Of a DNA stretch of 64,000 nt, positions 10,915 to 21,599 are shown one piece after another. The notes under the pieces were generated by a model that was not told the DNA's origin, ran no database searches, and saw nothing but the letters and a program-made list of their open reading frames with translations. Source of the DNA: Rhizomys pruinosus (lineage: Eukaryota > Chordata > Mammalia > Rodentia > Spalacidae); NCBI GenBank assembly GCA_009823505.1, contig VZQC01005766.1, forward strand, positions 1,020,013 to 1,084,012, read 5' to 3'. Positions within the stretch are counted from its first letter, which is position 1. The number at the start of each line of letters is the position of its first letter. The position numbers and the translations under genes were made by a program.

Positions 10915-11180
10915 TTTTTTGAGACAGTCTCCCTGTAGCCCCAGGTGGCCTGGAACTCACTGTGTAGATCAGGCTGTCCTTGAACTTACAGAGATCCACC
11001 TGCCTCTGCCTTCCAAATGCTGGGTTTAAAGGCATGCACACCCCTGATAATTTTTTTTTTCTTTGTCTTTTTGAGACAGGGTCTCCCTGTAGCCCCAGCT
11101 GTCCTGGAACTCACTTTGTAGACTAGGCTGGCCTTGAACTCACAAAGATCTGCCTGCCTCTGCCTCCCAAGTGCTAGGAT
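10915..11180 (-). repeat. Two further B1 SINEs
   Basis: Antisense B1 at 10915-11045 and another at 11050-11180. The second is cut short at AGTGCTAGGATTG where the GC-rich block begins. Confidence 0.88.
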
Positions 11181-11612
11181 TGACCCACATATTTCTAGAA
11201 CCAGACTGAGGTAATGGGATCCTCTGGGACCCAGTAGCACCCTCTAGGCTATTCTCCTGCAATTTCTCCTGCAGCCAGTAGATGGCGCCAGCTCCCAGCT
11301 GCTGGTCCAGCCTGTTTGGGGGGCGGGGGCACGCTCTGCTGCTCATCGTAGGATGTTAGGGGGATCCTTGGCCCACTTCTTCAGACATGCAACATTTCTT
11401 CCCCACAGAGGGGCCCCATAACTGTCTTCTGACATGGCTGAATATGGCCTGGGGGGAGGAGTTGAAATTTACCACTGCTGGCCACCTGCCCTGCCTCATT
11501 CACTGAGTATCCCTGTGTTCAGGCCTGGGGTCAAGAAGGGTACATCACCTGCCTGGTGAGGACCTGCCTGCCGGCAGCAGGNGACGAAGCTGGGTTCAAA
11601 GCGAGCACCAAT

Positions 11613-11648
<36 letters not shown>
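11181..11648 (+). pseudogene. GC-rich block ending in A33; possible processed retrocopy
   Basis: About 430 bp clearly richer in G and C than the intron around it, ending at a run of 33 A (11616-11648), as a retroposed transcript would. It contains one N at 11582. No frame or mRNA is recognised and no target-site duplication was found, so the source is unknown and the call tentative. A CTCF-like motif lies inside. Confidence 0.35.
11275..11286 (+). promoter_or_regulatory. CTCF-like core motif
   Basis: CCAGTAGATGGC fits all 12 positions of the CTCF core CCASYAGRKGGC and continues GCCAGC. It is in the GC-rich block, not in a B2. Occupancy cannot be judged from sequence. Confidence 0.5.
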
Positions 11649-11651
<3 letters not shown>

Positions 11652-11800
11652 CTGGCTTCTCTTTCAGAGGATCTGGGTTTCATTCCCAGGATTCACCTGG
11701 TGGCTAACAAGTGTCCTTTAAACCCTGTTCTAGGGGATCTTATGCCTCTTCTGGCCTCTGTGGGCATTATATGACAACCCTCATTCACACGCACACATTT
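11649..11800 (+). repeat. Old B2-type SINE, 5' truncated
   Basis: Starts within the tRNA half (TCTTTCAGAGGATCTGGGTT), has a diverged body and ends in an A/T-rich tail. Confidence 0.65.
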
Positions 11801-12620
11801 TTTTTTCTTTACTTGTTTTTCTAAGTTGTTTTTATTTTCTTTTTGCTATGTTTGTTCATTGTATTTCCTGCTAGAATGTTTACTTAGAAGTCTAGTTAGT
11901 CCTTGGCTGGGGACTCATATGTCCCAATAGGACACTCAGAGTTAATATGAATCTGTGCATATGATGGAGTTGACTGCAGAGTTTTCCCAGTCTAGTCTAG
12001 CTGGACTATTTCTTGGGGGAATCCTTTAAATCATGGTCTTGTTGCTGAGTCATGACATAAAGTTGAGGTTTTGCTTTGGGGAGCCACTGTGTACACATTT
12101 ACCTAATTTTCCTTTTTGTAATATGGCACTGCTGCTCGGTTTATGTGTGCTGTTCTCCATTTAGACACTTGCTGGATTCTTATATTCTTTCTGGACAGGG
12201 TCTTACCATGTTGCCGAGCTGACACGTGTTGCTTTCCATTCTCTAAAATTGAATCAGTTGTGTTGTGGCTTGGAGGTTGGTTCAGAGCTCTTACTCTGCT
12301 TAAGACTTGTAGCTACTCTTCTTATTTTCAGCTCTGCATTTACCACCACATCAAGCCAGCACCAAACTACCTATAGTTTGTGAGCCTTTGGGGGTTATAA
12401 ATCAGGTCACTTCTGGGTTTGTTCTCTGGCTAGTGTTCAGCTTTCCTTATTCTTTTAAGTCAGTTACCAGTTATCCATGTGCTTTCCAGATTCTAAACTA
12501 TTACAGCTATTGCCTTGACTTTTATTTGCTGCCCCTTATATATTTATGTATTTTTATATTTTAAATCACATGTTTATTGGTGTAGGGCTATTCTGGGAGG
12601 GAGCATAAAAGTAATACTTA
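11801..12620. other. Intronic sequence without recognised features
   Basis: No repeat family, exon or regulatory motif recognised. Confidence 0.55.
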
Positions 12621-12630
12621 TATGCCATCT

Positions 12631-12777
12631 TTTTTTGTTTTTTTGAGAGAGGGTCCCTGTAGCCCTAGCTAGCTTAGAACTTGCTATGTATACCATCCTA
12701 GCCTTGATCTTACAGAACTCTGCCTGCCTCTGCCTTCTGTGTGCTGGGATTAAAGGTATATGCTACCATGCCTGCCA
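12631..12777 (-). repeat. B1 SINE with target-site duplication
   Basis: Diverged antisense B1. TATATGCCATCTTT flanks both ends (about 12620 and 12779). Confidence 0.88.
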
Positions 12778-13146
12778 CTATATGCCATCTTTAATTTCAG
12801 GTCTCCTCCTGCCTCATGAGATTCTTTATCCTCAGCTCATCTCATAAATGTGGGTCTAATCTTTATTTTGTTTATTCTCTTTGTTTAATATCATCTTCTT
12901 TGGTGTCAGCCACTATCTGTATATTTAGCATTCCCAGTTATAGCTCTTCCTTCTCAGTAGACTCACACAGTTAGTTGGTTCCTGGACATCTTAACCTGAC
13001 TATTTTGTAGGTGCTTCAAATTTAATGTGCACAAAAGAAGTTCCATTTTCTTAAAAAGACTCAGACCCTGGAAACTTTCTGAATCTTTGAATTTGCCTGT
13101 CGATGGTACTGAATATAAATGGAATCACATAATACGTCTGTCTGGG

Positions 13147-13272
13147 TTTTTTTTTTTTTTTTTTTTTTTGAGGACAGGGTTTCATTGTGTAGCTCAGACT
13201 CTGGTCTTGACTTCATGATTCTTCTCTCTCAGCCTCCTGAGTGCTGAGATCATGGTCACATACCACTAGCTC
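13147..13272 (-). repeat. B1-like SINE, old
   Basis: Poly(T), GAGGACAGGGTTTCATTGTG and CTCAGCCTCCTGAGTGCTG; inserted in the old L1. Confidence 0.75.
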
Positions 13273-13354
13273 AGCCTCCTTTTCCTTTTGTGTCAGGCTT
13301 AGAATGTTTTCAGGATCCATCTATGTAGTGACATGTGTCAGAATTTTAATCCTT

Positions 13355-13395
13355 GGATCTCCAGTGGTGCAATCGGTTAGCGCGTGGTACTTATA
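13355..13395 (+). pseudogene. Retroposed 5' half of tRNA-Ile(UAU)
   Basis: 13358-13395 matches remembered mammalian tRNA-Ile(UAU) nucleotides 1-38 with three differences, including the A box (TGGTGCAATCGGTTAG) and the anticodon loop ACTTATA, where it stops. The 16-bp flanks CAGAATTTTAATCCTT (13339-13354) and CAGAATTTTACACCTT (13396-13411) differ at two bases and look like a target-site duplication in the old L1. It has no 3' half, B box or A-tail, so it cannot be a functional tRNA gene. Confidence 0.75.
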
Positions 13396-13411
13396 CAGAA
13401 TTTTACACCTT

Positions 13412-13587
13412 TTTTTTTTTTTTTTTTTAGTTTTTTTCCTTTTTTTGGGTATTTTTGAGGCAGGGTCTCCCTTTTAGTACCAACTATCCTGGAGCTCGCT
13501 CTGTACCGGGCTGGACTTGAATTCACAGAGATCTGCCTACCTCCACCTCCTGAGTGCTGGGATTAAAAGCGCACCACCACACCTGGC
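13412..13587 (-). repeat. B1 SINE with target-site duplication
   Basis: Antisense B1 inserted in the right target copy of the tRNA half; AGAATTTTACACCTTTT recurs at 13589. Confidence 0.87.
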
Positions 13588-13756
13588 TAGAATTTTACAC
13601 CTTTTAATAGTCAAATGTTCCATTGTATATGTCACATTTTGTTTATCCACTTATCTGCTGATGTTTTGGCTTTTTCTACCTTTTGGCTACTTGTATATAA
13701 TACTGCTGTAAATATTGGTGTACAAGTGTACGTTTCAGTCCCTGTTAAAATTCTTT

Positions 13757-13840
13757 TCCTTGTTTTTTGAGACAGGATCTCACTCATTCTAGGCTGGCCT
13801 GAAACTTGCTTTTGTAGTCTAGGCTGGCCTGAAATATAAT
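13757..13840 (-). repeat. B1 fragment with partial duplication
   Basis: TTTGAGACAGGATCTCACTC, then the phrase CTAGGCTGGCCTGAAA twice in a row, then a break. Confidence 0.75.
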
Positions 13841-13845
13841 CTGCA

Positions 13846-14258
13846 GTTTCAGAGCTATATGGGATTGGCATAGCTCTGGGGAAGAATTAAATGGAGAAAT
13901 GAGAGCTAAGACCAAATCCTGGGAGCTTTGACAGAAAGAGTAGAGAAGCCTGAGAGTATATGTTAGAGAATCCATTACTGTGCCTGATGCCTGCATTTAG
14001 TCCTTTGCACCAGAGAGAGAGAGGCAAAGGGACAGTGTTGTACATATTAAGGAGAAGAGAACTATCTGTTCATGATACCTGAGGAGGAGGGAGCATGAAT
14101 GGGTAGGAGAAACCCAGGAACACCTGCCTACGAGAAGCCAGGTAGAGTGAGTGAATTATTTTTGAGGTAGTAGTCAGCTTTGTAAGTTGCATCATTCATT
14201 CTTCATTTCTTTCTTCTTTTTCATGATTTCTTATCTTTGCATTTCAATAGAAAGTAAT
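13846..14258. other. Intronic sequence without recognised features
   Basis: No repeat family or exon recognised. Confidence 0.55.
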
Positions 14259-14470
14259 GGGGCTGGAGAGATGGCCTAGTGGTTAAGAGCACTGACCGCT
14301 CTTGTAGAGGATCCGGGTTCGATCCCCAGCACCCACATGGCGGCTGAGAACTCTCTTTAACTCCAGTTCCAGGGGAATCCGACACCCTCTTCTGACCTCC
14401 GCGACATTGTACCTACATGCAGACAGTACATTCATACACATAAAAAAATAAATAAAATTAAAAAAAAAAG
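14259..14470 (+). mobile_element. B2 SINE
   Basis: Head GGGGCTGGAGAGATGGCC, B box GGTTCGATCCCCAGC and tail AAATAAATAAAATT. A short deletion removes part of the region after the CGCGACATTG stretch. Confidence 0.92.
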
Positions 14471-14610
14471 TAAGGTTAGTCTTTTGCCGAGAAAGAGGAG
14501 TCTGTTGATGTAAGAATATTAGAAATTTGCAGTGTGTATCCACATAGCTGGAATATCTATGATACTGGGAGATAGAATCATGCATGTTTATTGTAGTTTA
14601 AAATTCATTT

Positions 14611-14766
14611 TGGAGCCAGGTGTGGTGGCGCACGCTTTTAATCCTAGCACTTGGGAGGCAGAGGCAGGCAGATCTCTGTGAGTTCTAGGCCAGCCTGTCC
14701 TACATAGTGAGCTCCAGGACAGCGAAAGCTACAGGGAGACCCTGTCTCAAAAAGGCAAAAAAAAAA
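14611..14766 (+). mobile_element. B1 SINE with target-site duplication
   Basis: Full-length B1 about 110 bp upstream of exon 5; AAAATTCATTTTG flanks it. Confidence 0.92.
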
Positions 14767-14873
14767 TTCATTTTGTCCTTTGGGTGGAGGAGTATGTTGG
14801 TTTTAAAGACCGGTAGAAGTGGTGACACTGTATTTGAGTTTTCTTTTGTAATCATGTCTTTTCTTCTTTATAG

Positions 14874-15061
14874 AAAATTTGCTGGAAATCATATTGTTCA
14901 AACACAATTAATGAATGACTTGTTGGTAGGCATTAGACTTTCAATGACATTAGTACAGAAAGTACAAGCTTTTCAGGGTGATCTTTGGAAGACTTCCAGC
15001 TCTCCCATCTGGCAAAGTATGTGCAGCTTGCTGAACATTTTCACCAAGTTTTTAAGTGATG
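14874..15061 (+). CDS. Thada: Thada window exon 5
   Basis: 188 nt, phase 2 in, phase 1 out. Acceptor TTCTTTATAG, donor GATG|GTAAGT. It reads KFAGNHIVQTQLMNDLLVG through LNIFTKFLSD, nearly identical to the remembered human sequence. The following intron (15062-21108) holds two L1 3' ends and a dense series of SINEs. Confidence 0.96.
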
Positions 15062-15224
15062 GTAAGTGTGACAGAATACTAATGGTGGTTATAATTGCAT
15101 GTCAGTTATCTTTTCCTAATGATGGTTTCAAGTATATTTAACTGAGATGGAACTTCTCTGTCAGCCTCTCAGAGTGAAGAAAGGTCTTGGATTGCATGAT
15201 TGTGATGCTTTAAAAAAATTTTTT

Positions 15225-15565
15225 CAGCCAAGCATGGTGGTGCACGCCTTTAATCCCAGTACCCAGGAGGCAGAGGCTGGTGGATCTCTGTTCCCACTGG
15301 GAACTTATTATTGGTGGGTGAGGAAGAGTTGGTTGTTTTTAAGGGAGAGACTAGATAGGCTGGCTAGACCCCAGTGGATGAATTTCCTGTGAGGGACATC
15401 TGGGTATAAAAGTTTGACTCCATAGGCTTTAACATATATGACAGAATGTGTGAAATCTTATATGGGGGGATATAAAGATGATTAAGATGTATGAAATGCA
15501 CAAAAATTCAATAAAAATACACATTGAAAAAAGGCTACAGAGAGACCCTGTTTCAAAAAGACAAA
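15225..15565 (+). mobile_element. B1-L1-B1 chimera
   Basis: B1 5' part (15225-15288) is followed by a 240-bp L1 3' end (15289-15535, ending ACATTGAAAAAA) and then B1 3' part starting GGCTACAGAGAGACCC. About 45 bp of the middle of the B1 are missing at the junction. Confidence 0.75.
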
Positions 15566-15707
15566 AATTCTTTTTTTGTGTGTGTGTGTGTGTATATACA
15601 CATTAATGTGTCCATTGTATACACAGAAGAAAAACTAATAATTTTATTATTGGAGATCCATAGGCTTTAAAAGTTATAAAAGAAAAATTCTTAAGAAGCA
15701 ATTCCTG

Positions 15708-15950
15708 GGCTGGAGAGATAGCCTAGTGGTTAAGGGCACCGACTGCTCTTGCAGAGGACGGGTTCGATCCCCAGCACCCACATGGCGGCTGAGAACCGTC
15801 TGTAACTCCAATTCCAGGAGAACTCCAGTTCCAGGGGAATCCGAGACCCTCTTCTGACCTCCGCGGCTTTGCACGACATGGGTACACAGACCTATATGCA
15901 GACAGTACATTCATACACATACAAAAATAAATAAAATTAAAAAAAAAAAA
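15708..15950 (+). mobile_element. B2 SINE
   Basis: Complete B2 with A-rich tail; the flanks AGCAATTCC and AGCGATTCC form an imperfect target duplication. Confidence 0.92.
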
Positions 15951-16399
15951 AGCGATTCCCAAATTTAAAGCAAAGATCTTTCTGAAAGATAAAAGATAAA
16001 TGTTATCTTCAGATAATGACAATAGCTATTAATTGTTTGCCTGATCACTTAATTTCTCCTTATATCTCCTGAGTTCAGGAGTGCTGTACCACCAGAAGCC
16101 ACAAAGAAGAGAAGAAATTTCATGAGAATATTTCAGTCAATAAAATGAAATACCGTGATAGACTATCACTATTTTGTAAATTCCCAATGGTCTGATGTAG
16201 GATAGCATTAAGCATCAACAATTGCTAATATTACAGAAATGGAAAGCCAAACCAATGTGCCTCTTAGATTCATTTTACTATTACCCATCATCTTTCAAAA
16301 TAAGCATCTGCGAAATGCCCAACCATAAGTGACACATCTGTGATTGAACCTTTACACCTAAGGCTCACAGAACATAGTGGAACAAGGGGTAGATAGAAT

Positions 16400-17232
16400 A
16401 CTAATTCATCTCTCAACTCTCATCAGCAAACTTTTCTCATGGAACAGAAGGCCACAAGTGGCCAAAGTGTAGAGAATAAGAGTCTGTAGAGTGTGGATCC
16501 CTGGACAGGACTTCACCCACCCATAGCTCAAGGACCATTGCAGAAGACGGGGCAGAAAGATTGTAAGAACCAGGAGAGGAGGTGCATGGCCATAAGGACA
16601 CAAGAGTCTTCTAGGCTTCTAGGACCTTGGTCATATGAACTTACAGCAGTGGTGTCAGCATGCACAAGACCCATGCAGACTCAGTCAAAAACCCCATCAT
16701 AGAACTGGAGAAATCAACATCAGGCCCCAACCTTAGCCAAAGAACCATTGGGAACTTATTACTGCTGGGTGAGGGAGAGTTGGTCTTTTTTTTTTTTTTA
16801 ATTTATGTATTTATTTTTATGTGTATGAATGTACTGTCTGCATGTAGGTTTGTGCACCCATGTCATGCAATGCCGTGGAGGTCAGAAGAGGGTGTCGGAT
16901 TCCCCTGGAACTGGAGTTAAAGATGGTTCTTAGCCGCCATGTGGGTGCTGGGGATCGAACCCAGGTCCTCTGTAAGAGCAGTTGGTGCTCTTAACCGCTA
17001 GGCTATCTCTCCAGCCCTGAGAGTTGGTCGTTTTTAAGGGAGAGACTAGATAGGCTGATTAGACCGCAGTGGATGAACTTCCTGTGAGGGACATCGGGTA
17101 TAAAAGTTTGACTCCATAGGCCTTAACATATATGACAGAATGTGTGAAATCTGGTATGGGGGGATATAAAGATAATTACGATATATGAAATGCACAAAAA
17201 TTCAGTAAAAATACACATTGAAAAAAGACCAA
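16400..17232 (+). mobile_element. Rodent L1 3' UTR and 3' end
   Basis: Typical rodent L1 3' sequence: TAGCTCAAGGACCATTGCAG, GGGGCAGAAAGATTGTAAG, CTGCTGGGTGAGGGAGAG, ending AATACACATTGAAAAAA. The end (from 16750) repeats the L1 piece at 15289-15535. A B2 interrupts it. The stretch 16020-16400 may belong to the same element but is not recognised. Confidence 0.72.
16786..17018 (-). mobile_element. B2 SINE inside the L1
   Basis: Antisense B2; GAGAGTTGGTC on both sides is the target-site duplication, so it is younger than the L1. Confidence 0.93.
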
Positions 17233-17280
17233 AAATGTATAACTATTAAGTGAAATCTTCAATAAAGCTACTATTAAATG

Positions 17281-17290
17281 CACACACACA

Positions 17291-17336
<46 letters not shown>
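17281..17336. repeat. (CA)n microsatellite
   Basis: About 27 CA units with one AA interruption. Confidence 0.95.
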
Positions 17337-17337
<1 letters not shown>

Positions 17338-17339
17338 CA

Positions 17340-17900
17340 GAAAGAGAAATGCTCTCTTTGTTTGCAGGAATTAGAGAACAGAGGAACAGACTGGGAATAA
17401 GCAGTCAAAATATCCAGTTGAGGGAAACTTCGTAGGTCAAATGAGCCAGAGTTCTGTAATAGCCATAACAAAGAGAAAAGGATGAGAAGGGGCACCTATA
17501 ATGAGAAAGACACGTAAAGGGGAATAAATTTAAAAAATGATCACAGGAACTATTTTGTCTAGAAATACATATTTGACCGATAAAGCTATCGAAGAATAAA
17601 ACGAAGTCATTACTGTGAAGGTCAGAATAGTACTTACTTGAGTCTGAGAGGGAATTAAGATTAGGAAAAGCCTTCTTGGCTGAGAGGCCAAGTTTCTATC
17701 TTTCTCTGACAGTGAGTTAAGGATGGTCATCTTCCATATTGTTTTAAACAATATATATAATTTTGTACCTTTTTTGTAATGTTTAACCAAACTGATATAT
17801 TTAAGTATTACATGAAGGCTTAAATTATTCTTTTAATTCACTTGCTGTTCTGTGTGGTAATATATATATATAAATTTAACTTTAATTAAAATAAAACATA
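17340..17900. other. Intronic sequence without recognised features
   Basis: No repeat family or exon recognised. Confidence 0.55.
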
Positions 17901-17908
17901 AATTATTA

Positions 17909-18036
17909 GCCTGACAAGATGGCTCAGTGAGTAAAGGTGCTTGCTATCAAGTCTGATCCCTGGAACTCACATGTTGGGACCTCCACATGCATACTGTGGA
18001 ATGTGTTCATATACACATATACATGTACACACACAA

Positions 18037-18073
<37 letters not shown>

Positions 18074-18075
18074 AA
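17909..18075 (+). repeat. tRNA-derived SINE (B3-like) with (AT)n end
   Basis: Starts GACAAGATGGCTCAGTGAGT, contains CCCTGGAACTCACATG and ends in CA/TA dinucleotides. Confidence 0.7.
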
Positions 18076-18307
18076 AAACAATGGGATCTGTTTATAACTC
18101 TTGTTTGTAAGAATTGGTAATTGACTTGGCTTTTGCTAGGCTGATTATTTTTTAAATCCTGATAAATAAGAAAAGTCTAGCTTTATTATTGTTCAGTTAG
18201 TGTTTCCACTTGTCTTTTTACCTTGGATATTAGGTGGATAAAGGAAAATAATTACCCTTTCAAAAAAGGATTTTGAATTTATGTGTAAATGTATGATATT
18301 GGGCTGG

Positions 18308-18761
18308 GGCCTACAGAGGGCAGAAGAGGGTATTAGATCCTCTGGAGCTGAAGTTATAGGAGGTTGTGAGCCAACTGATATGGGTGCTGGGTACTAAACT
18401 CTGGTCCTCCATAGGGTCTCCCTTTAGTCCCAGGTGGCCTGGAGCTTGCTATGTAGACTAGGCTGGCCTTGAACTCACAGAGATCCTCCTGCCTCTACCT
18501 CCTGAGTGCTGGTATTAAAGGTGTGTGCCACCACATGCAAGGACTCTTTTTTTAAAAAATATTTTATTTTTATTATATATGTATGAGTGTATAAGTGTAC
18601 CCATGCTGTGCAATACCTGTGGGGGGTCAGAAGAGGGCGTCCGATTCCCCTGGAACTGGAGTTAGGGATGATTGTTATTTGCCATGAGGGTGCTGAGAAT
18701 TAAACGTGGGTCCTATGCAAGAGTAGCCACTGTTCTTAACAACCGAGCCATCTCTCCAGCC
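18308..18761 (-). repeat. B2, B1 and B2 SINEs in series
   Basis: Old antisense B2 (18308-18409), antisense B1 (18410-18537) and a better preserved antisense B2 (18545-18761) ending CATCTCTCCAGCCC. The last contains AGAAGAGGGCGTC, a near-match to the CTCF core that B2 elements are known to carry. Confidence 0.87.
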
Positions 18762-18762
18762 C

Positions 18763-19035
18763 TTAGCTACTACTTTTATCAAGACAGAATTTCAGAGGAT
18801 ATTTGCTCTTTGAAGGTGGAATTTATAATCTGAAAATAAAGGACTTTGGTGAAATACAGAGAACTTACAATTTTAATATGAGATAGCTTTTCTGAAAAGT
18901 TGATGGCATTTAGTCAATGTCATTCTTTAGGAGTTTAAGCTTCTTATATCAGTAAAGTGTTTAGCTGCAAGCAAAAGAAAACTGAACTTCAGGGATGTAA
19001 GCAGATTTTCCTCCCTTCTCATACCACATAAGAAA
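18763..19035. other. Intronic sequence without recognised features
   Basis: No repeat recognised. Confidence 0.5.
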
Positions 19036-19039
19036 TTCT

Positions 19040-19462
19040 GGGGGCTGGAGAGATGGCCTAGCAGTTAAGAGCACCGACTGCTCTTACAGAGGACCCAGGT
19101 TCGATCCCCAGCACCCCATGGCGGCCGAGAACCGTCTGAAACTCCAATTCCAGAAGAACTCCAGTTCCAGGGGAATCTGACACCCTCTTCTGACCTCTGC
19201 GGCGTTGCACAACACGGGTGCACAAACTTGCATGGGGGCTGGAGAGATGGCTCAGCGGTTAAAAGCCCCAACTCCTCTTGCAGAGGACCCGGGTTCGATT
19301 CCCAGCACCCACATGGTGGCTAAGAACCATCTTTAAGACAGCTGTGGAGGCAGAGGCAGGTGGATCTCTGTGGGATCAAGGCCAGCCTGGTTTACATAGC
19401 GAGCTCCAGGCCAGCTGTGACTAAAGGGAGACACTGTCTCAAAAAAAGACAAAAAAAAAAAA
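19040..19462 (+). repeat. B2, B2 and B1 SINEs in series
   Basis: B2 at 19040-19232 loses its tail at GCACAAACTTGCATG; a second B2 head (19233-19338) follows at once, then a 5'-truncated B1 (19340-19462). Confidence 0.87.
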
Positions 19463-19667
19463 ATTGGGAGACAGGTGACCCAGAACTGCTACAAACATTG
19501 CAGGACCCAGTTTCTGCCTTTCTGTTGTAGCATTTTGAGAGTGTTGGCTTCTACTCATGTGTTTGATGCCTTGTGGCAGCTTTCTGCTGTAGTTGTAGGC
19601 ATCAGTATGTCTGTTGAGGGCAATAGAAGGTCAATTGAATCTATTTTATTTTATTTTACCATTTTAT

Positions 19668-19708
19668 TTTTAATTAATTAATTAATTAAAAATTAATTAA
19701 TTAATTAG
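19668..19708. repeat. (TTAA)n simple repeat
   Basis: Alternating TTAA units that are self-complementary. Confidence 0.9.
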
Positions 19709-19998
19709 GTCTTTTTGAGACAGGGTCTCCCTGTAGCTCTGGCTGTCCTGGAACTCTCTATGTAGACCAGGCTGGCCTTGAACTCAAAGATCCACCTGCC
19801 TCTGCCTCCCAAGTGCTAGGATTAAAGGCGTGCATCATCACGTCCAGCTGAATCTTTATTTTAATTATAGAAACAAAGACATTCAAAGGCAAGGAGATCT
19901 CTGTGAGTTCAAGGCCAGCCTGGTCTACATAATGAGTTCCAGGCCAGTTGGTGCTATGGGGATACCCTGTCTCAAAAAGACCAAAATCAAACCAAAAC
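19709..19998. repeat. B1 pair in opposite orientation
   Basis: Antisense B1 at 19709-19850 and 5'-truncated sense B1 at 19887-19998. The second is flanked by ACAAAGACATTCAA (19873 and 19999). Confidence 0.9.
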
Positions 19999-20067
19999 AA
20001 AGACATTCAAGGGACTTTGGCTTATATTTCATAGTACTGAACCCTCTCTTTTCCAAGAAAGATTGAG

Positions 20068-20299
20068 GACGGACTGGAGAGATGGCTCAGCAGTTAAGAT
20101 CATTGGCTGCTCTTATAGAGGGCCTGGGTTCGGTTCCGAGCACCCACATGACTGCTCACAAGTGTCTGTAACTTCAGTTCCAGGGGATCCAGTGCCCTCT
20201 TCATACCTCCATGGACATTGCATCATATGAGTGCACTTATATACATTCAGGCAATATATGCTCATACACATAAAATAAAAATAAATATTTTTTTAAAAA
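20068..20299 (+). repeat. B2 SINE, diverged
   Basis: Head GGACTGGAGAGATGGCTC and tail CACATAAAATAAAAATAAAT; AGAAAGATT flanks both sides. Confidence 0.87.
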
Positions 20300-20300
20300 A

Positions 20301-20590
20301 GAAAGATTAAAGAAATAATTATCCTGCCTTTGGCTAGGCATGTAGCAGTGCAAAGGCACAGTTTGTTATCAGTACTGAAGGTCAGAATAGGTACTTAATA
20401 GTTAACTTATGGTATTTGGCTTGAGTATACCACCACATTATCAGAGGCTAATAGTTATGTAAACATAAAGAGGATAGCAAATCAAACTTGTTGGTCACTT
20501 TGAGCACAGTTCCAGTGATGACAAAGTTTCTAATTAGGATAAGTGTGGATTTTCACACAGGCCTTCAAAGCTCTTTAGAAAATTTAGGTT
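20301..20590. other. Intronic sequence without recognised features
   Basis: No repeat recognised. Confidence 0.5.
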
Positions 20591-20592
20591 TG

Positions 20593-20777
20593 AGCCGGTG
20601 TGTTGGTGCACACTTTTAATCCTAGCACTTGGGAGGCAGAGGCAGGTGAATCTTTGTGAGTTCAAGGCCCGCCTGGTCTACAGAGTGAGTTCCAGGCCAG
20701 CTGGTACTAAAGGGAAACCCTGTCTCAAAAAGACCAAAATAAATAAATAAATAAATAAATAAATAGATAAATAAATA
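20593..20777 (+). repeat. B1 SINE with (AAAT)n tail
   Basis: Full B1 ending AAAAAGACC, then nine AAAT-type units. Confidence 0.9.
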
Positions 20778-21108
20778 ATTTATCACTGGTGTGTGCAAAG
20801 ATGGTGAGAGTAGATGTTAGAGAAGAGAGGCAGGAGTCTCATTTTCTGAGGATGTACTGAGCTTAGCCTTTCAGTTAATTTTCTTTTAAACTTTATGGCA
20901 GCTTGTTAGATATGAATTAGAGCTTACCATTTTATCGAAGAAAAAGCTGAGTTTCTGGGAGGTTAAATAACTTGTCTGGGATCTGTTCAGTTAGATATGG
21001 TCAAGCTGGACACTGGAACCAGGACTATCTGACCCCGAAGTATTTGTTCTTTCCAGTGTATCAGACTCTATCCTTTCACACATATTCTCTGCTTTTGCTG
21101 CTAAATAG

Positions 21109-21203
21109 ATGACCTGCTGCAGACTGTTCAGAGCACATCTGGATTAGCTGTTATTCTTTTTATTAAGACTATGTTTCATCCAGCTGAAAAGATTCCTGAG
21201 TTG
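21109..21203 (+). CDS. Thada: Thada window exon 6
   Basis: 95 nt, phase 1 in, phase 0 out. Acceptor CTAAATAG, donor GTTG|GTGAGT. It reads DDLLQTVQSTSGLAVILF through HPAEKIPEL, matching human THADA as remembered. Confidence 0.95.
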
Positions 21204-21291
21204 GTGAGTACATGTCCTTTTTAGAACTGTTCTTCATTGACATGTATGCTAAATGTTTTGATTAAAATTTTTTTATTATTTTACATTATTT

Positions 21292-21303
21292 TGTGTGTGC
21301 ATG

Positions 21304-21337
<34 letters not shown>

Positions 21338-21478
21338 GGTGTGCATGTTCCACAGCATGTATGTATATATGTAGATCACATGGGAAATTGTAGGAATTGA
21401 CTCTCCTCTTCTGCCATGTGGGTGCTGGATATCAATGGTAAGCACTTTTATCCACTAACCGTCTCACGGTCAGTCCCC
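21292..21478 (-). repeat. (GT)n and old tRNA-derived SINE
   Basis: GT run at 21305-21336, then antisense SINE with CCATGTGGGTGCTGGATATC and TATCCACTAACCGTCTC. Confidence 0.7.
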
Positions 21479-21599
21479 AAACTTTTTAAGCTAAATTAGC
21501 CAAATTAAAACTAAATTAATTTGGCATTTTTCCAATGACATTTCATTTATAAAGATAATTCTGAATATTCAAATAAAAGGAAAAAAAGACAAGATCATA

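Larger units (their letters stand above)
13030..13750 (-). mobile_element. Old mammalian L1 fragment
   Basis: Reverse-strand L1 3' region, recognised by AATATAAATGGAATCACATA, GTTCCATTGTATATGTCAC, TTTGTTTATCCACTTATCTG and TGGTGTACAAGTGTACG. It hosts later insertions: B1 at 13147-13272, the tRNA half at 13355-13395 and B1 at 13412-13587. Confidence 0.75.

Noticed and set aside
11290..11345. CpG island or promoter
   Set aside because: GC-rich but short and with few CpG; no transcription start evidence.
13358..13395. Functional tRNA-Ile gene
   Set aside because: Stops in the anticodon loop; no intron, 3' half, B box or terminator.
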